A stretch of 64,000 nucleotides of DNA from Prado023 sp963798745 (lineage in GTDB: Bacteria; Actinomycetota; Actinomycetes; S36-B12; CAIYMF01), in assembly GCA_963798745.1 (NCBI GenBank), contig CAWCUF010000005.1:186001-250000 (forward strand), written 5' to 3'. Positions 8,871 through 17,015 of the stretch are shown in pieces (the stretch's first letter is position 1; each line of letters opens with the position of its first letter). The position numbers and the translations under genes were made by a program. The notes under the pieces are model-generated. The model ran no database searches, had not been told where the DNA came from, and was given only the letters and a program-made list of their open reading frames with translations.

Positions 8871-8883
8871 CGGGCTGGACCTG

Positions 8884-8936
8884 CGTTGGTGTGCACGGAA
8901 TCGACCAGCTCGTTGTCGATTGCGTGCACACCAACG
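8884..8936. repeat. Inverted repeat / hairpin, copy 1 of a dispersed pair
   Basis: Two 22-bp arms (8884-8905 and 8915-8936) with one mismatch flank a 9-nt loop. Arm core: TGTGCACGG followed by TCGAC. A related element lies at 54013-54065. Placement directly after the dehydrogenase stop suggests a terminator, although there is no T-tract. Confidence 0.8.
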
Positions 8937-8951
8937 GGCCAGGCGCGCCGG

Positions 8952-8957
8952 TAGGGT
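8952..8957 (+). promoter_or_regulatory. Candidate -10 box of a leaderless DUF3097 transcript
   Basis: TAGGGT lies 7 nt before the GTG start at 8965. The spacing fits transcription beginning at or next to the start codon. Confidence 0.5.
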
Positions 8958-8964
8958 CGCGAGC

Positions 8965-9807
8965 GTGCTTGATCGTTATGGCTCCGATGTGCTGGCCGCT
9001 GGGCGGCATCCGCGTACGCCGCGCCTCGCAGAGGTGCTCGGGGAGCGCGACCTGGTGGTGGAGTGCGCCTCGTCGGGGTTCTGTGGGGCGATCCTCGGCT
9101 GGGAGAAGACCACGGTCGGCTGGTCGGTGCTCCTCGAGGACCGACATGGCGCGCGCCGGCTGTTCCCTGCCGAAGCGGCCGCCTTCCTGCTCGAGGGCCG
9201 GCCCGTCACCCTGACCCGCCCGCGCGGCACTGGGGCCCCTTCGGCCCCGACCCGCACTGCTTCCGGCTCTGTGGCGGCGCCGCGCGCGACCGCCCGGGTC
9301 GCCCGGGCCTCGCGGATCTGGGTGGAGGGCAGCCACGATGCCGAACTGGTCGAGAAGGTCTGGGGTGCCGACCTGCGCGAGGTCGGCGTGGTGGTCGAGC
9401 CGCTCGGCGGGATCGACGACCTCGTCGAGGCGGTGGCCCGCTTCGAGCCCGGCCCGCAGCGCCGGTTGGTGGTGATCGTCGACCACCTCGTCCCGAGGTC
9501 CAAGGAGTCGCGGATCGCTGCTGCGGTGACCGATCGGTGGCCGGCGCACGTGCATGTGCTGGGCCATCCCTACGTCGATGTCTGGGCGGCTGTGCGCCCC
9601 CGGGCCGTGGGGATCCAGGCGTGGCCCACGATCCCGCGCGGCCAGCCGTGGAAGGCAGGCATCTGCGCCGCGCTGGGTTGGCCCCCGGACGAGGCGGCGG
9701 CCTGGCGACAGATCCTCAGGTCGGTGCGCAGCTACGCCGACCTCGACCCTGCGCTGCTCGCGCGCGTGGAGGAGGCCATCGACCTGGTCACCGAGGGGTC
9801 ACAGTGA
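8965..9807 (+). CDS. DUF3097 family protein
   Basis: A 280-residue actinobacterial protein of unknown function. The segment IWVEGSHDAELVEKVWG followed by VVVEPLGGIDDL and VVIVDHLVP resembles the acidic spacing of a TOPRIM fold (E, then D-x-D-like), but I regard that as a suggestion only. A low-complexity Ala/Thr/Arg stretch near residues 90-110 separates an N-terminal part from this core. The GTG at 8965 is chosen because a TAGGGT box lies 7 nt upstream and homology starts at LDRYGSDVLA. It lies between hrcA and hemW, as in many relatives. Confidence 0.85.
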   Translation: MLDRYGSDVLAAGRHPRTPRLAEVLGERDLVVECASSGFCGAILGWEKTTVGWSVLLEDRHGARRLFPAEAAAFLLEGRPVTLTRPRGTGAPSAPTRTASGSVAAPRATARVARASRIWVEGSHDAELVEKVWGADLREVGVVVEPLGGIDDLVEAVARFEPGPQRRLVVIVDHLVPRSKESRIAAAVTDRWPAHVHVLGHPYVDVWAAVRPRAVGIQAWPTIPRGQPWKAGICAALGWPPDEAAAWRQILRSVRSYADLDPALLARVEEAIDLVTEGSQ

Positions 9808-9896
9808 CCGGCCGCGCTGCGCTGGCCCGGGGTCCTGGCCGCGCAGCACCGCGCGCCGATGGCTGCCGCCTGGGCCCGCGGAACCACCGGCAGCGA

Positions 9897-9902
9897 TAGC
9901 CT
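9897..9902 (+). promoter_or_regulatory. Candidate -10 box before the 103-residue membrane protein
   Basis: TAGCCT lies about 30 nt upstream of the ATG at 9933, with a GAAGGAG ribosome site in between. The layout matches the next gene (TACCCT at 10312-10317). Confidence 0.4.
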
Positions 9903-9932
9903 GCCAGCACACCCCCTCGAAGGAGCCACGTC

Positions 9933-10244
9933 ATGGCCGACGAGCAGGCTGCCCGTCCGGAGTCCCTGGATGCATCCGCCCCACCGGAGTCGCTGCCGCG
10001 CGGGCTGGCCACCACATCCTTGGTGCTGAGCATCGTGGGCCTGGTGCTGCTGCTGTGGATCGGGGCGTGGTCGCCCAGTGTCGTGGCCTTCGTCCTCGGG
10101 CTGGTCGCGCTGCGGCGGGCCAGGGCCGGTCGGGCGGGTGGACGCAAGCGCGCGATCGCGGGGATCCTGATCGGAGGGACCGGCATCGCGCACATCGTCT
10201 TCACCCTCCTCGTGGTCGCCCCGCTCAGCCCCGCGGCGTCCTAG
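9933..10244 (+). CDS. Small DUF4190-like membrane protein
   Basis: A 103-residue protein with a short polar N-terminus and two or three hydrophobic segments (LATTSLVLSIVGLVLLLWIG, VVAFVLGLVALRRARAG, then a C-terminal segment around HIVFTLLVV). A basic stretch RARAGRAGGRKRA between segments marks the cytoplasmic side. This is the DUF4190 pattern; no enzymatic residues are seen. The next gene encodes a longer member of the same type, suggesting an old duplication. Confidence 0.75.
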   Translation: MADEQAARPESLDASAPPESLPRGLATTSLVLSIVGLVLLLWIGAWSPSVVAFVLGLVALRRARAGRAGGRKRAIAGILIGGTGIAHIVFTLLVVAPLSPAAS

Positions 10245-10311
10245 CCTTCGCCGCGCTGGACACCCTGCGCAGCCCGGACCCCACCACGCCGACCGGCACG
10301 GCACCTGCCGA

Positions 10312-10317
10312 TACCCT
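10312..10317 (+). promoter_or_regulatory. Candidate -10 box before the proline-rich membrane protein
   Basis: TACCCT lies about 29 nt upstream of the ATG at 10347, with a GGAAGGAG ribosome site between them. Confidence 0.4.
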
Positions 10318-10346
10318 TCGGGTGAACAGCCGCCGGAAGGAGCCCC

Positions 10347-10916
10347 ATGACCCCGCCGCCCCCAGTCGACCCCGATGACGAGCCGCTGGGCGGATCGCTG
10401 AGCCCCAGGCAGCCGCAGGAATCGAGCGAGCCCGCGGACCAACTACCCCCGCCGCCGGCCTTCCCTCCCCCACCGCCGCCCTCGGCCGGCTACACCGCAC
10501 CGCCTGGTGGCAACTTCCCGTCCTCGGCTGTCCCGGAGGCGTTCCCGACACCCCCGCCGCCCTCGAGCTACCCGCCGCCGCCGCCCAGTGGGTTCGACGC
10601 CGCGCGCAGCTACCCGCCGGCCTTCCCGCCGGGCGCCGGATACGGCGGTGCGGCGCTGCGCCCGCATCGGGGGACGACCGTGCTCGTCCTGGGCATCCTG
10701 GGCCTGGCCGTCTGCTCCCCGCTGGCCTTCGTGGCCTTCTTCATGGGCCGCAGCGATCTGGCCGCCATCGATGCGGGGACGATGGATCCGGCCGGCCGGG
10801 GCACGACCAACATCGGCCGGATACTGGGCCTGATCGGGATCGTGATCCTGGTGGTCGCCCTCGTCCTCGTCGTCGGGCTGGGCATCGCGGGGGCCGGTGC
10901 CTACCCCGGCGGCTGA
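10347..10916 (+). CDS. Proline-rich DUF4190-like membrane protein
   Basis: A 189-residue protein. Residues 1-~105 are a disordered, proline-rich region with runs of PPPPP and repeated SYPPP/GY motifs. Two hydrophobic segments follow (TVLVLGILGLAVCSPLAFV and GLIGIVILVVALVLVVGL) flanking MGRSDLAAIDAG, a DUF4190 signature. The proline-rich cytoplasmic arm may be a protein-interaction scaffold, which is an inference from composition. It shares architecture with the 103-residue gene before it. A strong hairpin follows at 10932-10950. Confidence 0.8.
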   Translation: MTPPPPVDPDDEPLGGSLSPRQPQESSEPADQLPPPPAFPPPPPPSAGYTAPPGGNFPSSAVPEAFPTPPPPSSYPPPPPSGFDAARSYPPAFPPGAGYGGAALRPHRGTTVLVLGILGLAVCSPLAFVAFFMGRSDLAAIDAGTMDPAGRGTTNIGRILGLIGIVILVVALVLVVGLGIAGAGAYPGG

Positions 10917-10931
10917 TCGACGATTCCGGCA

Positions 10932-10950
10932 CGCGGGCCTGGGGCCCGCG
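10932..10950. terminator. Hairpin terminator between convergent genes
   Basis: A perfect 8-bp stem CGCGGGCC/GGCCCGCG with a 3-nt loop lies between the plus-strand membrane protein stop (10916) and the minus-strand hemW stop (10953). It could serve both strands. No T-tract, as is common in actinobacteria. Confidence 0.6.
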
Positions 10951-10952
10951 CC

Positions 10953-12164
10953 CTAGGGGACCAGTCTGCGGACCACCGCATCGGCCAACAGCCGACCCCG
11001 ACGTGTGAGCACGAGCCGGTCGGGGTGCGCCACGACCAACCCATCACCGACCAGCCTGGGCACCTCAGCGCGCCCGGGTGCGCTCAGGACGGCCAACGGC
11101 AGCCCCTCGGCCAGACGCGCCCGGAGCAGGACGTCCTCCATGCTCCGGGTCGCCGGGTCCAGCACCTCGCGTCCCACAGCCGGCGATTGCCCGGCACGCA
11201 ACCGGGTCACGTAGGCCGCCGGGTGCTTTCCGTTCCACCAGCGGGTGCCGGCCACGTGGCTGTGCGCACCGGGTCCGATCCCCCACCAGTCCGCCCCGCG
11301 CCAATAGGCCAGGTTGTGCCGGCACTCCTGGCCCGGGACCGCCCAGTTCGACAGCTCGTACCAGGGCAGGCCCGCGCGGGCGAACGCCTCGTCCGCGACC
11401 TCGTACATGTCGGCCATCAGGTCGTCGTCGGGCGCTGTGATGTCGCCACGCCGGACCGCCGCCGCCAGCCGGGTGCCGGGTTCGACGATCAGGGCGTAGG
11501 CCGAGACGTGCCCTACCCCCGCGGTCAGGGCAGCGGCCACCGTCTGCTCCCAATCGGCCAGGGATTCCCCCGGAGTTCCGTAGATCAGGTCCAGGGAGAC
11601 CTGCTCGAAACCGGCCGCCCGCGCGTCGCGGACCGCCCGCAGCGCCGCGCCCGGCGTGTGGGTACGGTCCAGCACCGCCAGCACGTGCGCCACTGCGCTC
11701 TGCATGCCGAAGGAGATCCGGGTGAAGCCGACCGCACGCAGCCGCGCCAGCATGGCCGGATCGACCGAGTCCGGGTTGGCCTCGAGGGTGATCTCGGCGT
11801 CGGATGCCAGGCCGAACTCGGCATCGATCCGGCGCAGCAGGCCGCCGAGCGCGTCCGGGGCGAGCAGGGTGGGCGTCCCACCGCCGACGAACACGGTGCG
11901 CACCGGCACGTCGCGGGCACCCAGCACCGCACGCGCGAAGCCGAGCTCGGTGCCCAGGTGGTCGGCGAAGGTCGCCCGGTCCACGCCCTGCGCGCCGGCC
12001 AGCTCGGGGGCGGTATAGGTGTTGAAATCGCAGTACCCGCAGCGCGTGGAGCAGAACGGGACATGCAGGTAGATGCCGAACTCCGCCTCGCCCCAGGCCG
12101 TCGCGGACCCCTGGGGCAGCGAGCCATCCGCGGGCGGGGTCTGACCGGTCGGCTGCGCGGGCAT
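10953..12164 (-). CDS. hemW: Heme chaperone HemW (radical SAM, coproporphyrinogen III oxidase-like)
   Basis: A 403-residue radical-SAM protein. The cluster motif CSTRCGYCDFN carries the three cysteines, and the HemW-type HNLAYWRGADWWGIGPGAHS segment is present. HemW family members deliver heme rather than oxidise coproporphyrinogen, so the chaperone name is preferred. The ATG at 12164 is used, preceded by an AGGAGAA site; an in-frame extension reaching 12626 would run through the divergent lipoprotein promoter. It diverges from the lipoprotein gene with 59 bp between starts. Confidence 0.93.
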   Translation of the reverse strand: MPAQPTGQTPPADGSLPQGSATAWGEAEFGIYLHVPFCSTRCGYCDFNTYTAPELAGAQGVDRATFADHLGTELGFARAVLGARDVPVRTVFVGGGTPTLLAPDALGGLLRRIDAEFGLASDAEITLEANPDSVDPAMLARLRAVGFTRISFGMQSAVAHVLAVLDRTHTPGAALRAVRDARAAGFEQVSLDLIYGTPGESLADWEQTVAAALTAGVGHVSAYALIVEPGTRLAAAVRRGDITAPDDDLMADMYEVADEAFARAGLPWYELSNWAVPGQECRHNLAYWRGADWWGIGPGAHSHVAGTRWWNGKHPAAYVTRLRAGQSPAVGREVLDPATRSMEDVLLRARLAEGLPLAVLSAPGRAEVPRLVGDGLVVAHPDRLVLTRRGRLLADAVVRRLVP

Positions 12165-12211
12165 GTGCGCATTCTCCTGCCTCGGTGACGGCGCCGGTGA
12201 CCAGCGCGGGT

Positions 12212-12217
12212 TAGCGT
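12212..12217 (+). promoter_or_regulatory. Candidate -10 box of a leaderless lipoprotein transcript
   Basis: TAGCGT lies 6 nt upstream of the ATG at 12224 and no ribosome site is visible, consistent with a leaderless message. Confidence 0.45.
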
Positions 12218-12223
12218 TGCGCC

Positions 12224-12856
12224 ATGGCAGGATCGGGGCGACGCACTGCGGCGCTGGCGCTGGGCCTGGCCGGCGTCGGCCTGGCGGTGTCGGGCTGCGC
12301 GGGCACCCCACAGGCCGTTCCGACCATCGGCTCCCCGGTTCCGACCCCCACGCCCAGTGCCACGGTGGACGACCGCTCCACGCAACTGGCCCGGCAGTGG
12401 GAGCTGACCGGAGCCGCCCTGCCGCCCGACTGGCCGGACGTCCCACTGCCCCGGGGCACCCGGGTGGTGACCGCCTACGCGATCGGCGCCGAGCCGCGCC
12501 GCACGTGGACTGCGACGTTCGCCGCCGACAGCGGTACGGCCCTGGACATCGCCGAGCCGGTGGTGGCCGAGCTGCGCGAGCGGGGCTACGTGCCGATCGC
12601 CGAGTACGTCGGCGATGCCGCCACAAACACGGGGCTCTACAGCTTCGCCGCGGATACGTTCGCGCTGTACGTGGTGCTCGGCGAGGACGACGGGCAGCCC
12701 AACGTCGTGATCACCGTGCGTGGCACGACCGACCCGAACGCCGGCCTGCCGGATGCCGCCGCGACCGGGCCGCTGGACACCACTTCACCGAGCCCGAGCG
12801 GCCCCACCCCCACCACCGCACGCGGCAACCCGAGCGCACCAGCGCCGAGCAGCTGA
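12224..12856 (+). CDS. Putative lipoprotein of unknown function
   Basis: A 210-residue secreted lipoprotein. The N-terminus has a basic start (GSGRR), a hydrophobic segment and the lipobox AVSGC, so Cys25 should be lipidated and the protein anchored outside the membrane. A Pro/Thr-rich linker follows (TPTPSATVDD), then a compact alpha/beta domain of about 110 residues, and a Ser/Thr/Pro-rich C-terminal tail. I do not recognise a specific family. It diverges from hemW and faces the acyl-CoA synthetase genes across a perfect hairpin. Confidence 0.75.
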   Translation: MAGSGRRTAALALGLAGVGLAVSGCAGTPQAVPTIGSPVPTPTPSATVDDRSTQLARQWELTGAALPPDWPDVPLPRGTRVVTAYAIGAEPRRTWTATFAADSGTALDIAEPVVAELRERGYVPIAEYVGDAATNTGLYSFAADTFALYVVLGEDDGQPNVVITVRGTTDPNAGLPDAAATGPLDTTSPSPSGPTPTTARGNPSAPAPSS

Positions 12857-12903
12857 CCGCCAGGCCGCGCGCTGAGTTCCTCCACACCAACACCGCGCGC
12901 GCA

Positions 12904-12956
12904 GCGGTTCCTCCTGACCAACGACGATCCGATGACCGCCGGCGAGGAGGAACCGC
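12904..12956. terminator. Long-loop inverted repeat between convergent genes
   Basis: Perfect 12-bp arms GCGGTTCCTCCT (12904-12915) and AGGAGGAACCGC (12945-12956) with a 29-nt loop. It lies between the lipoprotein stop and the minus-strand synthetase stop at 12975. Bidirectional terminator is the likely role. Confidence 0.55.
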
Positions 12957-12974
12957 CGCGAGGAGCCCGCAGGA

Positions 12975-14807
12975 CTATGAGGCGTACATCGCCTCGATCT
13001 CGTCGGAGAAGTGCTCCTCGACCACCTTGCGCTTGACCTTCAGGCTGGCGGTCAGCTCACCGCTCTCCTCGGAGAGGTCGCGGTCGAGGACCGTGAACTT
13101 CTTGATGGTCTCCCAGCGATTGAGCCGCGAGTTGAGCTGGTCGATCGAGGCCTCAATGTTGGCCCGGACCTCCGGGCTCTGCGACAGGGTCGCGAAATCA
13201 CCGGTCAGCCCCTTCTCGGCGGCGAACGCAGTCAAAGCATCGGGATCCAGGGAGACCAGCGCCGTGGCGTAGTTGCGGTTGTTGGCGTGCACCACGAGGT
13301 TGGAGGCCAATGCGGACATCGCCTTGAACTGCGCGGCGATCGCGCCAGGGGCGATGTACTTGCCACCGGAGGTCTTGACCATGTCCTTCTTGCGGTCGGT
13401 GATCTTCAACCGACCGGCCTCGTCGAGGATCCCGATGTCGCCGGTCGCAAGCCAACCACCCTCGAGCAGGGTCTCGGCGTTGACCTCGGGCAGGTTGCGG
13501 TAGCCGCGCATCACGTGCGGACCCCGCAGGAGCACCTCGCCGTCCTCGGCGATCTTCACCTCGGTGCCGGGGAACGGCTGCCCCACGGTGCCGAACGCCA
13601 GGTCATCAGGACGGGTGATGCACGCAGCGGCCGTGTTCTCGGTGAGACCATAGCCCTCGAGGATCGGCAGACCCGCCGCATCGAACCAGCGCGCCACATC
13701 CCCGTTGAGGGCGGCCGAGCCCGAGACGAACAGGCGGACCCGGCCTCCGGTCGCCGCCCGGATCTTGGAGAAGACCAACTTGTCGGCGATGGCCATCTGC
13801 ACACCCGCCAACGGTCCGGCGGACTTGCCCGCCCGCTGAGCGGCCTTGGTCTTGATCCCGGTGTCGAAGGCCCAGGTGAAGATCTTGGCCTTGAGGCCGC
13901 CCGCAGCCATCGTGCGGGAGTTGGCGCCCTGGTAGATCTTCTCGAAGATGCGGGGCACGCCGGCCATGAGGGTCGGCTGCAGAGCGGCCAGGTTCTCGGC
14001 GATCTTGGGCACGCGACCGTCGGTCGCGGTGGTGAACCCCAGCTGGTACTGCGCGGAGAGCAGCACCTTGCCGAACACGTGCGCCAGCGGCAACCAGAGG
14101 AAGTGCAGGTCGTCGGGCTCGATGATCTGCAGGGCCTCGATGCTCGCGCCCTCGAACACCCAGCAGCGGTGCGGCAACTCCACACCCTTGGGCCGACCCG
14201 TCGTGCCGGAGGTGTAGATCATCGTCGCCAGCGACTCGCTGTTCAGCTGGCTGACCCGCTCCTCGATGGCGGTGGGCGCCTCGCTGAGCTTGGCTTCGCC
14301 GAGGTCACGCAGTTGCGACCAGCTGAGGACGAAGTCGCCGTCCCCGGCGCCGTCGATCAGGATGATCTTCTCCAGCCGCGGCAGTTGGTCGCGCTGGTTC
14401 AGCGCCTTGTCCGCCTGGTTCTGGTTCTCAGCCACGAGGAAGCGCGCGCCGGAGTCGGCCAGGATGTAGCCGAAGTCGTCGTCCCCGGTGCTCGGGTAGA
14501 TCGTGGTGTTGGCCCCACCGGCGAGCATCACGGCGCCGTCGGCGAAGATCCACTCCGTGCGGGTGTTCGAGGCGATCGCGACCCGCTCCTCGAGCTCGAG
14601 GCCCAGGGCCAGCAGCCCGGCACCGAGCTTCATCATCTCGTCCCCGGCCTCCCGCCAGGTGTGCTTGACCGACCAGGAGTCATCGGCGCCGGGCGAGATG
14701 AAGGCCAACTCGTCGGGACTCGCGGCAACCCGATCGAGGATCGCTCGCGCCAGGGTGTCGGCGTGCGGGGGCAGTGGGGTGCTCAGGGATCCACTGGTCG
14801 TGGGCAT
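12975..14807 (-). CDS. Long-chain acyl-CoA synthetase (AMP-binding enzyme), copy A
   Basis: A 610-residue member of the ANL superfamily that activates fatty acids through an acyl-AMP. Visible motifs: the P-loop YTSGTTGRPKG, the GYGLTEN motif, the adenylate-contacting TGDIG, and the hinge region ITDRKKDMVKTSGGKYIAPG. The sequence is of the FadD15/long-chain type. The start is the ATG at 14807 (MPTTSGSLSTP), shared exactly with copy B at 16821. The two copies are the same length. They are about 83% identical in DNA where compared outside a 200-bp patch near 13281-13482 that is almost identical. An 18-bp palindrome at 14869-14886 resembles one before copy B. Confidence 0.92.
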   Translation of the reverse strand: MPTTSGSLSTPLPPHADTLARAILDRVAASPDELAFISPGADDSWSVKHTWREAGDEMMKLGAGLLALGLELEERVAIASNTRTEWIFADGAVMLAGGANTTIYPSTGDDDFGYILADSGARFLVAENQNQADKALNQRDQLPRLEKIILIDGAGDGDFVLSWSQLRDLGEAKLSEAPTAIEERVSQLNSESLATMIYTSGTTGRPKGVELPHRCWVFEGASIEALQIIEPDDLHFLWLPLAHVFGKVLLSAQYQLGFTTATDGRVPKIAENLAALQPTLMAGVPRIFEKIYQGANSRTMAAGGLKAKIFTWAFDTGIKTKAAQRAGKSAGPLAGVQMAIADKLVFSKIRAATGGRVRLFVSGSAALNGDVARWFDAAGLPILEGYGLTENTAAACITRPDDLAFGTVGQPFPGTEVKIAEDGEVLLRGPHVMRGYRNLPEVNAETLLEGGWLATGDIGILDEAGRLKITDRKKDMVKTSGGKYIAPGAIAAQFKAMSALASNLVVHANNRNYATALVSLDPDALTAFAAEKGLTGDFATLSQSPEVRANIEASIDQLNSRLNRWETIKKFTVLDRDLSEESGELTASLKVKRKVVEEHFSDEIEAMYAS

Positions 14808-14868
14808 TGCGGGCCTCCAGGGGCTCGTGGACGGGTCATGGACGAGGCGGCACGGGTCTTCGCATAGC

Positions 14869-14886
14869 AGTGTGACGTAGGACACT
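14869..14886. promoter_or_regulatory. Candidate operator upstream of acyl-CoA synthetase A
   Basis: AGTGTGACGTAGGACACT is an imperfect palindrome with AGTGT/ACACT ends, 62 nt before the start. The first eight bases AGTGTGAC are repeated in the same relative place before copy B (16864-16881). A minus-strand TAGTGT (14882-14887) could be the -10, overlapping the palindrome. Confidence 0.45.
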
Positions 14887-14988
14887 ACCTGTTCACCACC
14901 GGGGCGAACGTCCGGGGTCGACCCGTGGCGGAACGCCAGATCGGGCCCCCGCGTGCGGCAGCGGCCCGATCTGAGGTGGTGCGAGGTT

Positions 14989-16821
14989 TCAGTTGGCGTA
15001 CATCTTCTCGATCTCGTCGGAGAAGTGCTCCTCGACGATCTTGCGCTTGACCTTCAGGCTCGCGGTCAGTTCGCCCTTCTCCTCGGAGAGGTCGCGGTCC
15101 AGGATCGTGAACTTCTTGATCGTCTCCCAGCGGTTCAGCGAGGCGTTGAGCTGGTCGATCGACGCCTGGACGTTGGCCCGAACCTCCGCCGACTGCGACA
15201 GCGTCGCGAAGTCGCCGCTGAGGTTGTGGGCTGCGGCGAACGCCTGCAGGGCGTCGGGGTCCAGCGAGACCAGGGCAGTGGCGAAGTTGCGATTGTTGGC
15301 GTGCACCACGAGGTTGGAGGCCAATGCGGACATCGCCTTGAACTGCGCGGCGATCGCACCAGGGGCGATGTACTTGCCACCGGAGGTCTTGACCATGTCC
15401 TTCTTGCGGTCGGTGATCTTCAACCGACCGTGCTCGTCGAGGATCCCGATGTCGCCGGTCGCAAGCCAGCCACCCTCGAGCAGGGTCTCGGCGTTGGCTT
15501 CGGGATTGTTGCGGTAGCCGCGCATGACGTGCGGACCGCGCAGGAGCACCTCGCCGTCCTCGGCGATCTTGATCTCGGTGCCGGGGAATGGTTGGCCGAT
15601 CGTCCCGAAGGCGATGTCATCCGGGCGCGTGATGGCCGCGGCGGCGGTGTTCTCGGTCAGGCCGTAGCCCTCGAGGATCGGCAGGCCGGCGGCATCGAAC
15701 CAGCGTGCGACGTCGCCGTTGAGAGCAGCCGAGCCCGACACCAGCAGGCGGATGTTGCCGCCGGTGAGCTCCTTGATCTTGGAGAACACCAGCTTCTCGG
15801 CCAGCGCCATCTGGATACCGGCCAGCGGTCCGCCGGACTTGCCTGCCCGCTGGGCAGCCTTGATGTTGGCCGAGGTGCCGAAGGCCCAGTTGAAGATCTT
15901 GGCCTTCGCCCCGCCGCCAGCCTGAGCCTTGGCGTTGGCACCCTGGTAGATCTTCTCGAAGATGCGCGGCACGCCGATCATTACGCTGGGCTTGATGACA
16001 CCCAGGTTCTCCACGATCCTTGGGACCCGGCCGTCGGTCGCGGTCTGGAAGCCGATCTGGTACTGCGCGGCGATGAGAACCTTGCCGAAGACGTGCGACA
16101 ACGGCAGCCAGAGGAGCTGCAGGTCTTCGGGGGCGATGATGTCCAGCGCCTGGATGCTGGCACCCTCGAACACCCAGCAGCGGTGCGGCAGTTCGACGCC
16201 CTTGGGCCGGCCGGTGGTCCCGGAGGTGTAGATCACCGTGGCCAGGGACTCCGAGGTGAGCTGGGAGATCCGCTCCTCGATGGCCTTGGGCTCGTCCTTG
16301 AGCTTCGCGACGCCGAGCTCCTTGAGCTGCTCCCAACTGATGATGAACTCGCCATCGCCCTCCCCGTCGATCAGGACGATCTTCTCCAGCGCGGGCAGCT
16401 GGTCGCGCTGGTGCAGGGCCTTGTCGGCCTGCTTGCGGTCCTCGGCGATCAGGAACCGGGATCCCGAGTCGGCCAGGATGTAGCCGAAGTCGTCGTCGGA
16501 GGTCGTCGGGTAGATCGTGGTGTTCGCCCCACCGGCGAGCATCACGGCGCCGTCGGCGAAGATCCACTCGGTGCGGGTGCTGCTGGCGATCGCGACGCGG
16601 TCCTCGAGCTGCACCCCCAGTGCGAGCAGGCCGGCGCCCAGCTTCATCATCTCGTCGCCGGCCTCACGCCACGTGTGCTTCACCGACCACGAGTCGTCGC
16701 GGCCCGGGGACAGGAAGGCCTGCTTGTCCGGAGTCGCAGCCAGGCGGTCGAGGATCGAGCGGGACAGGGTGTCGGCGTGCGGCGGGATGGGCGTGCTCAG
16801 TGAGCCGCTTGTGGTGGGCAT
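14989..16821 (-). CDS. Long-chain acyl-CoA synthetase (AMP-binding enzyme), copy B
   Basis: A 610-residue paralogue of the adjacent copy A with the same motifs (YTSGTTGRPKG, GYGLTEN, TGDIG, TDRKKDMVKTSGGKYIAPG). It starts at the ATG at 16821, with N-terminus MPTTSGSLSTPIPP. Differences from copy A concentrate in the middle and near the C-terminus, which may reflect different chain-length preference; this is an inference. A fair promoter lies upstream (TTGACC at 16902-16907, 17 bp, AAGAGT at 16879-16884, minus strand) and its -10 is overlapped by the shared palindrome, suggesting a common repressor. Confidence 0.92.
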   Translation of the reverse strand: MPTTSGSLSTPIPPHADTLSRSILDRLAATPDKQAFLSPGRDDSWSVKHTWREAGDEMMKLGAGLLALGVQLEDRVAIASSTRTEWIFADGAVMLAGGANTTIYPTTSDDDFGYILADSGSRFLIAEDRKQADKALHQRDQLPALEKIVLIDGEGDGEFIISWEQLKELGVAKLKDEPKAIEERISQLTSESLATVIYTSGTTGRPKGVELPHRCWVFEGASIQALDIIAPEDLQLLWLPLSHVFGKVLIAAQYQIGFQTATDGRVPRIVENLGVIKPSVMIGVPRIFEKIYQGANAKAQAGGGAKAKIFNWAFGTSANIKAAQRAGKSGGPLAGIQMALAEKLVFSKIKELTGGNIRLLVSGSAALNGDVARWFDAAGLPILEGYGLTENTAAAAITRPDDIAFGTIGQPFPGTEIKIAEDGEVLLRGPHVMRGYRNNPEANAETLLEGGWLATGDIGILDEHGRLKITDRKKDMVKTSGGKYIAPGAIAAQFKAMSALASNLVVHANNRNFATALVSLDPDALQAFAAAHNLSGDFATLSQSAEVRANVQASIDQLNASLNRWETIKKFTILDRDLSEEKGELTASLKVKRKIVEEHFSDEIEKMYAN

Positions 16822-16863
16822 CTGCAGGGCCTCCAGGGCGATGGTGAACGGGGACGTGCTGGG

Positions 16864-16907
16864 AGTGTGACCTCTGTTACTCTTCCCGACCCCCGCCCAC
16901 GGGTCAA
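16864..16907 (-). promoter_or_regulatory. Promoter and candidate operator of acyl-CoA synthetase B
   Basis: On the minus strand, a TTGACC -35 (16902-16907) and AAGAGT -10 (16879-16884) are 17 bp apart. The 18-bp motif AGTGTGACCTCTGTTACT (plus strand, 16864-16881) overlaps the -10 and its downstream side, a repressor-like position. Confidence 0.5.
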
Positions 16908-17015
16908 GCGGGACGGGCCCGAAAACCCCGATGCACACGGCCAATCCGGCGTACGCGGACCCTGTGGCCCGGTCCTGGCCACAGTTCGCAGCGGCCGCGG
17001 GCTCGGCGGCGTCCG

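Noticed and set aside
12975..16821. Assembly duplication of the acyl-CoA synthetase
   Set aside because: Outside the identical patch the copies differ throughout at synonymous and non-synonymous sites and have different flanks, so they are true paralogues.
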